From Isoetes taiwanensis (Eukaryota > Streptophyta > Lycopodiopsida > Isoetales > Isoetaceae): a stretch of DNA of 64,000 nucleotides. The number at the start of each line of letters is the position of its first letter. Positions within the stretch are counted from its first letter, which is position 1. Both the position numbers and the translations under genes were made by a program. Below, in pieces: positions 44,043 to 53,529 of this stretch. The notes under the pieces were generated by a model. That model was given only the letters and a program-made list of their open reading frames with translations, made no database searches and had not been told where the DNA came from. The DNA is taken from the NCBI GenBank assembly GCA_021234155.1, contig JAJEKV010000003.1, positions 34,457,166 to 34,521,165 of the forward strand. The letters are read 5' to 3'.

Positions 44043-46414
44043 TGGGTGAAGTCCAATCGCCTGACTGCCCGAATGGCCTCTACCCTCTTTGGAGAAATTG
44101 ACCCTTGGTCCGTCTCTTGGGGTATGGCCTCTACCCTCCCTTGAGGCCTCCACGCAAAGTCCTGGACTCGTTCGGATTGGGGAAGGGTGCCGCCCAACAA
44201 CAAAGTACCGGGGCCCGGGCGGTGTGTTGGCACCCTTGCCCTTGCCGGATCCGGCCCAGACCTTGCACCGCGTGTCCTTGCGTAGAGGGAGGATTTGGCG
44301 CTTGAAGGCGGAACCTTTAAAACCACGTAGGGGCAGCTTTGCCCGCGCCCTCTCCCAAAGGCCCTCGACGACTGACGGGCAGCTTCCCTCGCCTGTTGCG
44401 AACCGACCGTTCCAATGGACTCGACGCCCGATTATGCGAGGGGACCAAGGCTTGGACTGGGTTCGGTGGAAAGGGTGTCTTGGCCCGGCAAAGCGGCCCG
44501 CAGACGGGGCGGGTGTGTTTGCATTCCTGCCCTTTTCCGATCCGGCCGGGACCTTGGTACGCGTCCTCGCTGGGGAGGGATGTTGACGCTTTAATACGGA
44601 ACCTTAAAACCACCCTCGAGGGGCTTGTCCCAGCCGCCCCTCCCCAAAGGCCGCCACGACGGACGAGGATTTCCCCTTCGGAACCGCCGAACCGACCGCT
44701 TCCAATGGACTCGAACGCCCAAGATTATGCGTATTACCAAGTTTCATGCGTAGACCACCCCATCTCCAAGAAGCTCCAAGCCTCATATCCAAAGACTCGT
44801 GAGTCAATTGGCTTGGGAGGTGGTCAGTGGAATACCGCCATGTGTGGCGCTCGTGTTCCCTTTTTTGGAGAAATTGACCGTAACCTGGTCACTAGGGTAA
44901 TGCCGCCATTCCGACATAATGGCGAAGTCGAATCGCCATTCCGGAGACCCACGACTGCCCGAATGGCAAGACCCTTTGATTTTCGCACAACCGGGCTCAA
45001 AGCACGCCAAGGTTTGGCAAGCTCGGCGACGAATCTTGAATTTTTTGGAACCTGCCGGGCGGGGCCATTGAAAGGAGGATGATGAACCGAGCCGGGAGGG
45101 ATGGCATTCGCATGGCTCCACCTGAGGAGCGGCAAGTCACGGGCTCCCTCGAACTTTTTGGGGTCCGCCTCTTGGGGTATGGCCTCTACCCTCCCTTGAG
45201 GCCTCCACGCAAAGTCCCGGACTCGCTCAATTGGGAAGGGTGCCGCCCAACAACAGGCCGGGGCGACCCGGGCGGGTGTGTTGGCACCCCTTGCCCTTGC
45301 CTGGATCCGGCCCAGACCTTGCACCGTGTCCTTCGTAGAGGGAGGATCTTGGCGCCGAAGATCTGGAACCTTAAAAACCCGTGGAGGCAAATTGTTCTCA
45401 ACGCCCTTCTCCCAAAGGCTCCCCGACGGCGGGCAGCTTCCCCAGCCCTGGGACTAGGAACCGACTGCTCCAATGGACTCGGAAACGCCGCATTATATGG
45501 GGGACCAAAGGCTTGACTCGTTCAATTGGGAAAGGGTGCCGCCTATCAGAACCGGGGCCGGCGGGTGTCGGCACCCTTGCCCTTCCCGATCCGTCTGGAC
45601 CTTGCATAGTGTCCTCGCCTAGAGGGAGGATGTTGACGCTGAAATACGAACCTTTTAAAACCACCCCGGAGGCAGTTTGTCCCGAAGCGTCCCTCCCCAA
45701 AGGCCGCTGACGACGGACGCGCAGACTTCCCGCCCCCCTTCTCCGAAGCCTTGACCGAAATGTTCCAACTGGACTCGAGCAGCTGATAGTGCACAGTTAC
45801 CAAGTTTCAGCGTAAGACCACCCCATCTCCAAGAAGCTCCAAAGCCTCTTATCCAAAAGACTCCACAGTAGTCAATTGGCTTGGGAGGTGGTGGCTGAAT
45901 ACCGCCATGTGTGGCGTTAGCGTGTTCCCTTCTTTGGAGAAATTGACCGTAAACCTGGTCACTAGGTAATGCCGCCATTCCTGACATAATGGCGGTCGAT
46001 CGCCATTCGTCATTCCCCACACCCAATAGCAAGACCCTTGGATTTTTCGCCTGACAACCGCCAAAGCACGCTACGGTTTGGCAAGCTCTGTAGGACGGAT
46101 CTTGAATTTTGGAACCCTCGCTGAAGGGGGCCATTGAAAAAGAGGATTCAACGGCCAGATAGACGAACCGAGGCCGGAGGCGGGCATTCGTCTGCGGCTC
46201 CCCGAGGAGGTGGCAAGTGCAGGCTTCCTCGGGAACTTTTTTGGGGTCCGTCTCTTGGGGTATGGCCTCTACCCTCCCTTGAGGCCTCCACGCAAAGTCC
46301 TGGACTCGTTCGAATTGGGGAAGGGTGCCGCCCAACAACAGGCAGCCGGGACGGGGGGGCGGGTGTGTTGGCACCCTTGCCCTTGCCGGATCCGTCCAGG
46401 ACCTTGCACCGTCC
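44043..46414. repeat. GC-rich 1.07-kb satellite array, left part
   Basis: The landmark CTTGGGGTATGGC recurs at about 44117, 45172 and 46254 (periods about 1055 and 1082). Each unit has two related halves of roughly 500 bases, both holding TTCCAATGGACTCG, GAGGGAGGAT, CCCAAAGGC and GGTGTGT-GGCACC blocks. One half holds GGAGAAATTGACCGT and the hairpin GCCATTCCGACATAATGGC. Base composition is far more GC-rich than the surroundings. Open frames here change between units, so they are not genes. Units differ by many one- and two-base indels. Confidence 0.9.
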
Positions 46415-46454
46415 AATTATGGGTTGGGTGCTTTGACCACTCAGCCATGGATGC
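46415..46454 (-). pseudogene. trnI-CAU: 5' half of plastid-type tRNA-Ile(CAU)
   Basis: Read on the minus strand, GCATCCATGGCTGAGTGGTC and AAAGCACCCAACCCATAATT give the acceptor 5' strand, D arm and anticodon arm with CAU, as in plastid trnI-CAU. The anticodon of the working tRNA is modified so that it reads AUA. The T arm and 3' half are absent, cut at the satellite junction. It is a dead nuclear copy. Confidence 0.8.
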
Positions 46455-46670
46455 TAAATATATTTTATCCAAATCATTCTATGGAGTATACTCGTACTTC
46501 TCAATTGAATGAAAATAATAGTTAAAAAATTTTTTTTTATTCAAATACAATGTTAATTTTACATTAACATTATGATATTTCTATTTTTTATGTAAGCCTT
46601 TCGGCTCACGTTCCTTCCAATTTGATATCATATATTCCTTAATTTAATTGTTATTAATCTCTTTATTTCC
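46415..46670. other. Plastid-derived DNA (NUPT) scrap
   Basis: It begins inside the anticodon loop of a reversed plastid trnI-CAU and continues into about 215 bases of AT-rich sequence typical of plastid spacers. It lies between satellite DNA (ending CACCGTCC) and GTGTCC, which is also the satellite's own next six bases. It was therefore inserted in the array, six bases from the point where the 6.85-kb element inserted. Confidence 0.7.
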
Positions 46671-46755
46671 GTGTCCAACAAAGTTTAAAATGAAACGCAC
46701 TTATTTGCTGCAAACGCACTTCAAAAGGAATCTTTGAAAGATTCCCTAAAATTCC

Positions 46756-47270
46756 CTTAAAAAATGCCATTTTCTTGGTATATTTGTGACAAATGTGACA
46801 ATTTGAATATTTTAGGCACTATTTTTGGAGGGGAATTTGAACTCAGCTTTCATTCAAAATTGTTTGGTACCATTTTTTGGCCTCCTAGTTTGGTTTGAGA
46901 AACAGTAATATTTTTAAGGACAAAACAAAATAGACATTGAAAAAAAACAACAAGCGCTAAGAGTGCCCAAAACGATTTAGTTCAAAGTTTATGAATTCAC
47001 TACAAAAATTATGAACAAAATTGCAAAAATGCAACACATTTTGATATTGCCTCAATGAAGCAAATATTGTCACCTTAAAGTATGCCTCACACGCAAAGTT
47101 GAAGTTGAAGATGTTTAGCTTTGCTTTTATACACTTGCTCTTATTTTGCTCCTCCAAAATTGCTATAGACTTACAGATACCGCATGGCGGCGTATGTATC
47201 TAATCTGGACTTTTTAAACTTTGTAATTTATTTGTTCTCTCGTAGTCCTTAGTTTCTTCCAAATAAATTT
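46756..47270. other. Left arm outer segment, no supported gene
   Basis: AT-rich. The minus-strand 66-codon frame (46957-47157) has no recognisable motif. Its mirror position in the right arm holds a different, longer frame. Confidence 0.4.
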
Positions 47271-47273
47271 CAA

Positions 47274-47541
47274 GATGGTATAAATTTATATACCTCAATA
47301 GATAGTAATATGTGGACATAGTATGCTAGAGAGTTTGCACGGTATAAATTTATACCAAAGAAGACTTGAGCGATATAGATTTATACAACAAAAAGAACTA
47401 TAAAATTTATACAAAAAAGGACTCGAAAGCAAAGATAAATTTATACCGCAAGAGGATCCAAGCGGTATAAATTTATACCCCAAAGAGGATTTGGCGGTAT
47501 AAATTTATACCGCAAGAGTTTTCTGATAAATTTATACCAAA
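47274..47541. repeat. Array of GGTATAAATTTATACC palindromes
   Basis: At least eight exact or slightly altered copies of the 16-base palindrome GGTATAAATTTATACC occur (near 47275, 47339, 47370, 47400, 47428, 47462, 47493 and 47525). They are spaced about 30-65 bases and separated by AAGAGGAT-type spacers. A weaker trace (GGTATAAATATATAA) is at 52303 in the opposite arm. Confidence 0.9.
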
Positions 47542-47554
47542 GATATCCATATAT

Positions 47555-48060
47555 ATATATATATTCTTATGTTTGTCCTCCTGAAATCCGACCGTTGATC
47601 CGAGATCCTACGGCTCACGTGGCTTTGGGACGTATCCTCTGCCCCGATGGCTTGGGAGTTTGTGTATAGACTATATGTAAGCGATCCCACGGTCCAGGTT
47701 GATTTGATCCCCGATCGCCGCTCCAAGATCCCACGACTCACATTGCTTTGGGACACATCCTACGTGCACATGGTTTTGGGAATTATATGTAATCGATCCT
47801 ATGGTCCTGTTGTTCTTGATCTTGATCGTCGATCTAGGGATCCCACGGCTCATGTTGCTTTTAGATTTTTGCCACATGGCACGATATCTCCCCTTGATCG
47901 GGTCCAAGATCCTACGCCCACGCTGAATGCTCGGCCCTTTAAGGAAAGGCTTTTAAAATTTTTATGTTGTGTGGGGATTTGAACCCCGGTCATTGAACCC
48001 CAACCCCATTCTAACCACTAGACCAAACATTAATTCTATGAAAAATTTATGTTTCAAATA
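47555..48060. repeat. Left arm inner repeat (pair with 51840-52275)
   Basis: This is the inverted partner of 51840-52275. Inside it the motif GATCC-YACGGCTCACGT or its partner CCYACGGTCCAG recurs four times or more, so the arm itself is built of shorter repeats of about 80-110 bases. Confidence 0.85.
47972..48026 (-). other. tRNA-like A-box/B-box module, left arm
   Basis: The minus strand reads TTGGTCTAGTGGTTAGAATG (A box TGGTCTAGTGG), then about 20 bases, then GGGGTTCAAATCCCC (B box GGTTCAAATCC with a 5-base stem). It lacks a full acceptor stem and a proper anticodon arm, so it is a SINE-like head or tRNA relic rather than a tRNA gene. Its partner is at 51889-51946. Confidence 0.65.
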
Positions 48061-48099
48061 TACTTAAGGGTAACAATCCGCTTTTAGATAAAATGGAGT

Positions 48100-48600
48100 A
48101 TAACATTCTAACTAGTTCAAAAGAGTTCTAGAATGTTCGAAGGCTCTAGAAAGTTCTAGAATCTTCTAGAAAGTTCCAAAATATTCTAGAAAATTCTAGA
48201 ACATAAGAGAATGCTGGGGAATCTATGAAAATTCTTCCAAAAGTTTCAAATTGTTCTAATAGGTTCTAGAATGTCCCAGAATGTAGGAATCCATGGGAAG
48301 GTAAGAGAATCTAGGGAAATACTTCCAGAAAGTTCTAGGATATTTTGAAAGTCTCAGAATGTTCCAGAAAGTCTTAGAATGTTCCAGAAAGCCTTAGAAT
48401 GTTCTAAAAAGTTCTAGAATGTAAAGGAATCCAGGAGAATCTAACGGAATCTAAGAAAATCTCATAAAATGTGAGAGAATCTAGGAAAATATTTACAAGC
48501 CTAAGGGAATCTCTTAAATTCTAGGGGATCTAAGGGAATCTTCATAAAATCTAAGGCAATCTAGGAAAATGTTGATGAAATCTTAGAGTATCTAAGGGAC
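48100..48600. promoter_or_regulatory. Heat-shock-element array, left arm
   Basis: The segment is made of degenerate 10-base repeats built on TTCTAGAA. Perfect nTTCnnGAAn arrays occur: TTCTAGAATGTTC at 48126-48138 and a five-unit run, TTCTAGAATCTTCTAGAAAG then TTC, at 48154-48176. Heat shock factors bind three or more such alternating units. The rest decays to AATCTAGGAAAATC-type units. No gene start follows at once, so regulatory use is unproven. Confidence 0.6.
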
Positions 48601-49143
48601 TCTTTACGGTGCCCAGCGTTGCTGGCATAAGTTGGTAGTCTATAAATGTTTTGCAGGCAATGAGGAAAAGTAAATTATGCGGTCCAAGTCCATAATGTGA
48701 ATACACGATAGTGTATTGAGTGCATGAAAATACCCAATATTTTCTTTTTTTGTAGTTTTTGGCAATCAAGTGACCTTCCAACATCTAAGCAAAATACTCA
48801 ATATTTTCTTTTTTTTTGTAGTTTTTGGCAATAGTCCTTCAACATCTAAGTAAATTATGTGGTCCAAGTCCATGTAAAAGCTTAGAATGTGAAATTTGAT
48901 ACATGATAGTGTATTGAGTGCGCTAACTTGTTTATGAAACAAATTTCAGATAATTTTGTTTTGATAAAAGCGCACCAAGACGTAGAGATGAATTGGAAGT
49001 TGGTTGGAAAAGTAAAAATTAGAAAAGGCCATGTTATTAAACAAAACTGGACCAAAGCAGACAGCTAAATGCATTAAAATGTTGGGCCCCGAAAGAATCT
49101 ACCCCATAATTCCAAATAATGCCACTTCAAGATATCTAGCCAT

Positions 49144-49196
49144 GAGGTCATCAATAATAGGTTTAGATGAGGTCATCAATAATAGGTTTAGATGAG
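49144..49196. repeat. Two 25-base tandem repeats
   Basis: GAGGTCATCAATAATAGG plus TTTAGAT is present twice in tandem inside the Helitron. Confidence 0.9.
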
Positions 49197-49479
49197 GCTT
49201 GTACTCTGAATCACAACATTGACCATAAATTGTAGATCCCCAGTTTTTGCTAACTGGAGAGAAAGCTTGAGAGCTTAAAAGCATAATAAGAGCAAAGACA
49301 TCATCAATAGAAGAAAAATATTAGTTAAGCTCGGAAAACTTAAATTTATACTTCAACCACAATATACAATAATGCATTCTTGCCTACTCGGATCATAAGC
49401 ACGCCTTAAAACCCTCGAGGTGTATTATCATACGGGCCAATTTATCCATTACTTACCAAAAGGTGTGCAAACATTGCGG

Positions 49480-49610
49480 TGTCGAGAAGACACAGAACAA
49501 CTTTGTATAAAATATTCATCAACTACAAAATGCCGGTACTACCGGTAATGTGTAGAAGACACGAAACAACTTTGTATAAAATATTCATCAACTACAAAAT
49601 GCTCTAGGGT
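49480..49610. repeat. Two 69-base tandem repeats
   Basis: GAAGACAC-GAACAACTTTG through AACTACAAAATGC is repeated with few changes (starts near 49480 and 49549). Confidence 0.9.
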
Positions 49611-49755
49611 GGTAATGTCTAGTCGATGGCAATTTCAGCAAGCAAGAGGATCTCCATTTGGCCTCCAATCTTGGCAACCACACGCAAACATTGTGAATGA
49701 TTTTTAAACCGTATTCCCATTAGCGGCTCTATTTTTATCCGCGTGTTAATATGAA

Positions 49756-49915
49756 CCTCTAGTTGCCTTCATGCACTCAGAAGCCAGAAAAGGTCAAATA
49801 TCATTGCCTTAAATAACTTCCACATAAGATCCTCTAGTTGCCTTCATGCACTCCCTAAGCCACGTAAAAGATCAAATATCATTGCCTTAAATAACTTCCA
49901 TAAGATCCAATAACG
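49756..49915. repeat. Two 75-base tandem repeats
   Basis: CCTCTAGTTGCCTTCATGCA through AAATAACTTCCA-TAAGATCC occurs at 49756 and 49831. Confidence 0.9.
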
Positions 49916-50018
49916 GATGTTAAAAAAATTAACGCATTTGAGCATGAATCTCTACCTAGTTGGCATGTCGCTTAAAGCAAACATTGTCTTATGTTTAAGG
50001 TCTTGTAATATCGGTTAA

Positions 50019-50340
50019 GTGCATGAAGAGCACCAAGCGCAAAGTCTGCATAAGGCCTTAATGCACCATGCTTTTCCATGTTTATATAGTCATCCGACCT
50101 GTCCATCTTTGTGTGCGATGAGAACTCCATCCGTGAATCACCTTGAAGAGAGAAAATATCACTTGGTGCATGAAGAGCACCAAGCGCAAAGTCTGCAGAA
50201 GGCTTAATGCACCATGCTTTTCCATGATGGTGTCCATCTTTGTGTGCCGATGAGAACCCATCCGTGAATCACCTTGAAGAGAGAAAATTCAAGCACAATC
50301 GAAGGCCTTAATGCACCCTTTGCTTTTCCATGCTTACATA
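50019..50340. repeat. Tandem repeats of about 147 bases, two and a part
   Basis: GTGCATGAAGAGCACCAAGC starts units at 50019 and 50166. A third partial unit begins near 50300. The 62-codon frame at 50019-50207 simply repeats the same peptide. Confidence 0.9.
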
Positions 50341-50404
50341 GTCATCTTCTTTGTGTTCATAGTCACCTTGAAGAGTGCTTGAATATTTTCCGCCTCAGCT
50401 ACAA

Positions 50405-50740
50405 AATCCAAACCTTTGAAGATCATCACCGGTATGGAGCACTATTTGGAAGATTTGGCAACATGTTCCTCCAGCTCAATAGAATGGCAAGACTTGCGGC
50501 TGGGTAGAAGGCTAGCACCTTGCAAGATCTATTGTAATACAAAACTGCATACAATTTCAAACGAAATGAAGCCGGAAGGCCATACTTGCAAGCAAAAGAA
50601 AATCCAAGATTACACAGCCGCCATATCAGATCATCACCGCATGAAGCACTATAGTTGGAAGATTTGGCAACATGTTCCTACAGGTTCTACAACAGAATGG
50701 AAAGACCTGTGGCCTGGCTAGAAGGCAAACACCTTGCTTG
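50405..50740. repeat. Two diverged 110-base repeats
   Basis: GATCATCACC through TTGGAAGATTTGGCAACATG and GTAGAAGGCTAGCACCTTGC recur at 50420-50523 and 50630-50740. The two copies read in different frames, so neither is conserved as protein. Confidence 0.85.
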
Positions 50741-51155
50741 CTAAGATTTTTGCCATATATATCGCATACAATTTCAAACGAAGTGAAGTAGAACCATAGC
50801 CATACTTGCAAGATTACCCCGCAGAGCCATATCAAATCATTGCCGAATACCCGGATCACTATAGGCAAAATTAGGGAAACTATTTTGGAATGAATGGATT
50901 GTATAGTCGCCTTGGTAATCTCCGAATCCATGGCCGAGCAAACCCACCCCAATCTTTTGGGAAGCAAAGCAAAACCATAGGGCCATAGCCACAAAAACCA
51001 TTTAACCCTAATAATACGCCCAAACCCCTTTTTTATGCTTTTTTTAGCTAAAAAGGCTTTTAACGTGACATCATCTACACCGTTGGGTAGATTAATCCGG
51101 ACCGCCCAATTTAGGGCGCGGTGCACTACTTACACCAAAACATTATAATATAAGA

Positions 51156-51524
51156 TATATATAACATATATATTTACATATATATACAAGAAATTTAACA
51201 CGTCCTATGGCGCATTGTTCGAGTTTTAGCATGTTCTTACGGGGCAAGGTCCTGTGTTCAACATTCTATGTACTATATTTAGCATTCATGAATATTCCCC
51301 TAGATTCTCTTAGAATTTTCTATTTTGATTGAGGTGCTTACCCATGAGCATTTAGAACCTTCCAAAATAATCTATTTTGGATCTGTGCAACATTTTTAAA
51401 ACACTTTCTATTTTTAGACTGAGGCGCTTACCCTGAGCATCTAGAACATCTTTTTTTTTCAAGATTTATATTGTACACCTTTATTATGAAACATTTTAGA
51501 ACATTCTATTGTGGCTCTTTGCAA
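51156..51524. other. Centre of the inverted-repeat element, no gene
   Basis: AT-rich, with TATATA stretches directly after the Helitron. It holds a diverged pair of segments around GAGGTGCTTACCCATGAGCA (51330) and GAGGCGCTTACCCTGAGCAT (51421). Confidence 0.5.
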
Positions 51525-51840
51525 AATGTTAAAAAAACTCTAAGATTTCATCAAGATTTTCTTAGATTCCCTTAGATATTATGAAGATTCCCTTAGATTC
51601 AACTAGATTTTAAGAGATTCCCTTAGACTTGTAAATATCTTCCTAGATTATCTTACAATTTATGAGATTTCCTCAGATTCCCTTTAATTCTCCTGGATTC
51701 CCTTACATTCTAGAAATTTCTAAAATATTCTAGAACTTTCTGGAACATTCTGAAACTTTCAAGACATCCTAGAACTTTCTGGAAGTATTTCCCTATTTCC
51801 TTACTAGGATGTTATATTCCATTTTATCTTAATTAGGAAA
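51525..51840. promoter_or_regulatory. Heat-shock-element array, right arm
   Basis: This is the inverted partner of 48100-48600. At 51728-51760 the units run TTC, GAA, TTC, GAA, TTC, AAA, TTC with two-base spacers, that is five perfect alternating units followed by one mismatch and one more match. Having strong elements in both arms makes chance less likely, though the arms share ancestry. Confidence 0.6.
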
Positions 51841-52275
51841 TTCCCCTTAAGTATATTTGAAACATAAATTATTTATAGAATTAATGCTTGGTCTAATGGT
51901 TAGAATGAGGGGTTGGGGGGTTAATGACCAGGGTTCGAATCCCTCCAATAACATAAAAAAATTTAAAAGCCTTTCCTTAAAATTTGTTGAAAATACCAAG
52001 GCCCGAGCATGCAATGTGAGCCGCAGGATCTTGGACCAAGGATTATGATCAATCTGGACCGTAGGATCATGTAGGATATATCTAAAGCAACGTGAGCCGT
52101 CGGATCTCGGACCGACGGTCAGGATCAAATCAATCTGGACCGTAGGACTGCCGTACACATATTATATGTAAACTCCCAGGCCATCTGGGCCGTAGGATAT
52201 GTCCCAAACCCACGTGAGCCGTCGGATCTCGAACGGACGGCCGGATAAGCGCGACAAACATAAGAACATATATAG
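51840..52275. repeat. Right arm inner repeat (pair with 47555-48060)
   Basis: This is the inverted partner of the left arm. It contains GTGAGCCGTCGGATCTCG twice (about 52091 and 52214) and related phrases elsewhere. Confidence 0.85.
51889..51946 (+). other. tRNA-like A-box/B-box module, right arm
   Basis: TTGGTCTAATGGTTAGAATG gives the A box. GGGTTCGAATCCC gives a perfect B box with stem about 40 bases later. As in the left arm, it lacks the rest of a tRNA. Confidence 0.65.
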
Positions 52276-52627
52276 ATCAGATATCCGGAAAAAAAAAGTC
52301 TTGCGGTATAAATATATAATAAAGTCTTGATGTATATATATAAATATATATAATATACATAAAATATGTAGTCCAGGAGTATAAGTTTATATCGTGCAAA
52401 ATCTTGTGGGGTCTTTCTTGCTCCCAAAGGTTTTTGCAACTTAATACTGTTGAAATAACACACTTAAGGGATAATTTTATGCGCTTTTCTTAGTTTTTAG
52501 TTCAAAAGTTCTAAAATAGTTCTAAATTCTCCGACCTTTGTAATGCAATGTTAGAGCATAAATTAGTCTAATCCCGTTGTTATTTTTACTTTTTTTTTTC
52601 TACACACATGCTAACTTCACTTTAGGG

Positions 52628-52976
52628 CAAACTCAAAATTGCTACTAAAGGCAAAGGACCCCAAAATGTTATGGAGACACATGTGTTCAACGAGAAGGAA
52701 ACCACGAGTTTTGTCCATAGGGGTGCGAGGAGTAGCAACCCCAAAAAGTTTACCTATTTCTTTGCAAAACGACAAAAAAGCAAGATAGACAAATACTTCT
52801 CAGGAGAAATGTGCGCGGACGCTTCACCGCTACAGATGATGGAATTGTGCTTGAAGACTCTCAACATTGACAAGGAACTTGACTATCTTCTCAACATCAC
52901 TATATTGTGGATTGGTATTGTGCAAGCCCAAAGACATGATAAATACATCTCCGAGAACAACAAAAAGGCCATGTAA
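52628..52976 (+). CDS. Hypothetical protein inside inverted-repeat element
   Basis: An open stretch encodes about 110 residues, from GKLKIATKGKGPQNVMETHV (near 52626; ATG at 52671) to NNKKAM. It includes PKKFTYFFAKRQKSKIDKYF and LKTLNIDKELDYLLNITIL. The composition (basic start, amphipathic helix end) looks protein-like but I do not recognise it. It lies in the outer right arm on the strand pointing out of the element, the only candidate coding part of the element. It is too short for a transposase and has no visible partner exon. Confidence 0.4.
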
Positions 52977-53529
52977 TCACACAGCTTCACTACTTCAACC
53001 GCTTCCCCAAGATAAATTTATAACGGCATCGTCGCTTGGAACTTCAACTAATCAAGCTTGATTTCATGGATGTATTACCATTTGTAATACCATATGATGC
53101 AAAAACAATAATTTTTCATTCAAGCAGTTTGTTCAACTGTCTCCCAATGTCTTTTAAGGTCAATTAGGATGTTTAGCCAAAATGGTTGTGAAATAACAAA
53201 TTTTTTGTCTTCTATAACAACCAATATAAATGTTCTAAGGGATAAGATACAAAAGCGTCTAATTTTATCATATGAGTTTGCCCCATAATAAATCTTTGGC
53301 TTTCAGTAGTGGTCCTTTTCCCTCTAAAATGAGATATTTTTCTTTGTTGTTCTTCTCCTTAATGTTAAGTCTTCCTAAAATGTCTGTTTTCATAAGCAGT
53401 TTTATAAATCTTTAGACACAAGATAGTAAAAGAGTCCTTTTTAGGGGTATTTTAGAATTTTGTAAATTTTTAGAAGGAATCTTTCAAACGCACTTCTTAA
53501 ATAAGTGCGTTTCATTTTAAACCTTGTTG

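Larger units (their letters stand above)
48601..51155 (-). mobile_element. Helitron nested in the inverted-repeat element
   Basis: On the minus strand it starts TCTTATATTATAATGTTTTGG at 51155 (first 13 bases are the family motif), with T next. It ends at 48601-48622 with GCCAGCAACGCTGGGC, a slightly worn hairpin, then ACCGTAAAGAG in place of the usual CTAG end, after A. Subterminal sequence CTATAAATGTTTTGC matches the complete element at 18624. Near the 5' end, TCTACACCGTTGGGTAGAT and a TTTAGGGCGCGG segment also match the other family members. It lacks coding for Rep/helicase. Cargo consists of several tandem duplications. Confidence 0.75.
46677..53529. mobile_element. 6.85-kb long-inverted-repeat element of unknown superfamily
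   Basis: The ends are AACAAAGTTTAAAATGAAAC at 46677 and its inverted match (GTTTCATTTTAAACCTTGTT) ending at 53528, followed on both sides by GTCC, a possible 4-base target duplication. Both then continue with GCACTTATTT and AAACGCACTT. Further in, 47555-48600 and 51525-52275 are also inverted matches, so each arm is about 2 kb. It sits in the satellite: the flanks join as GTGTCCTTGCG, the intact satellite sequence. A Helitron (48601-51155) lies inside. Arms carry a palindrome array, tRNA-like modules and heat-shock-element arrays. No transposase is recognised. Confidence 0.85.

Noticed and set aside
50019-50340. CRISPR-like look of regular repeats
   Set aside because: Repeats are contiguous with no unique spacers, and the genome is a plant nucleus. 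They are ordinary tandem duplications.
51889-51946. Functional tRNA gene
   Set aside because: A and B boxes are good, but there is no matching acceptor stem and no proper anticodon arm. The module occurs in mirrored transposon arms.
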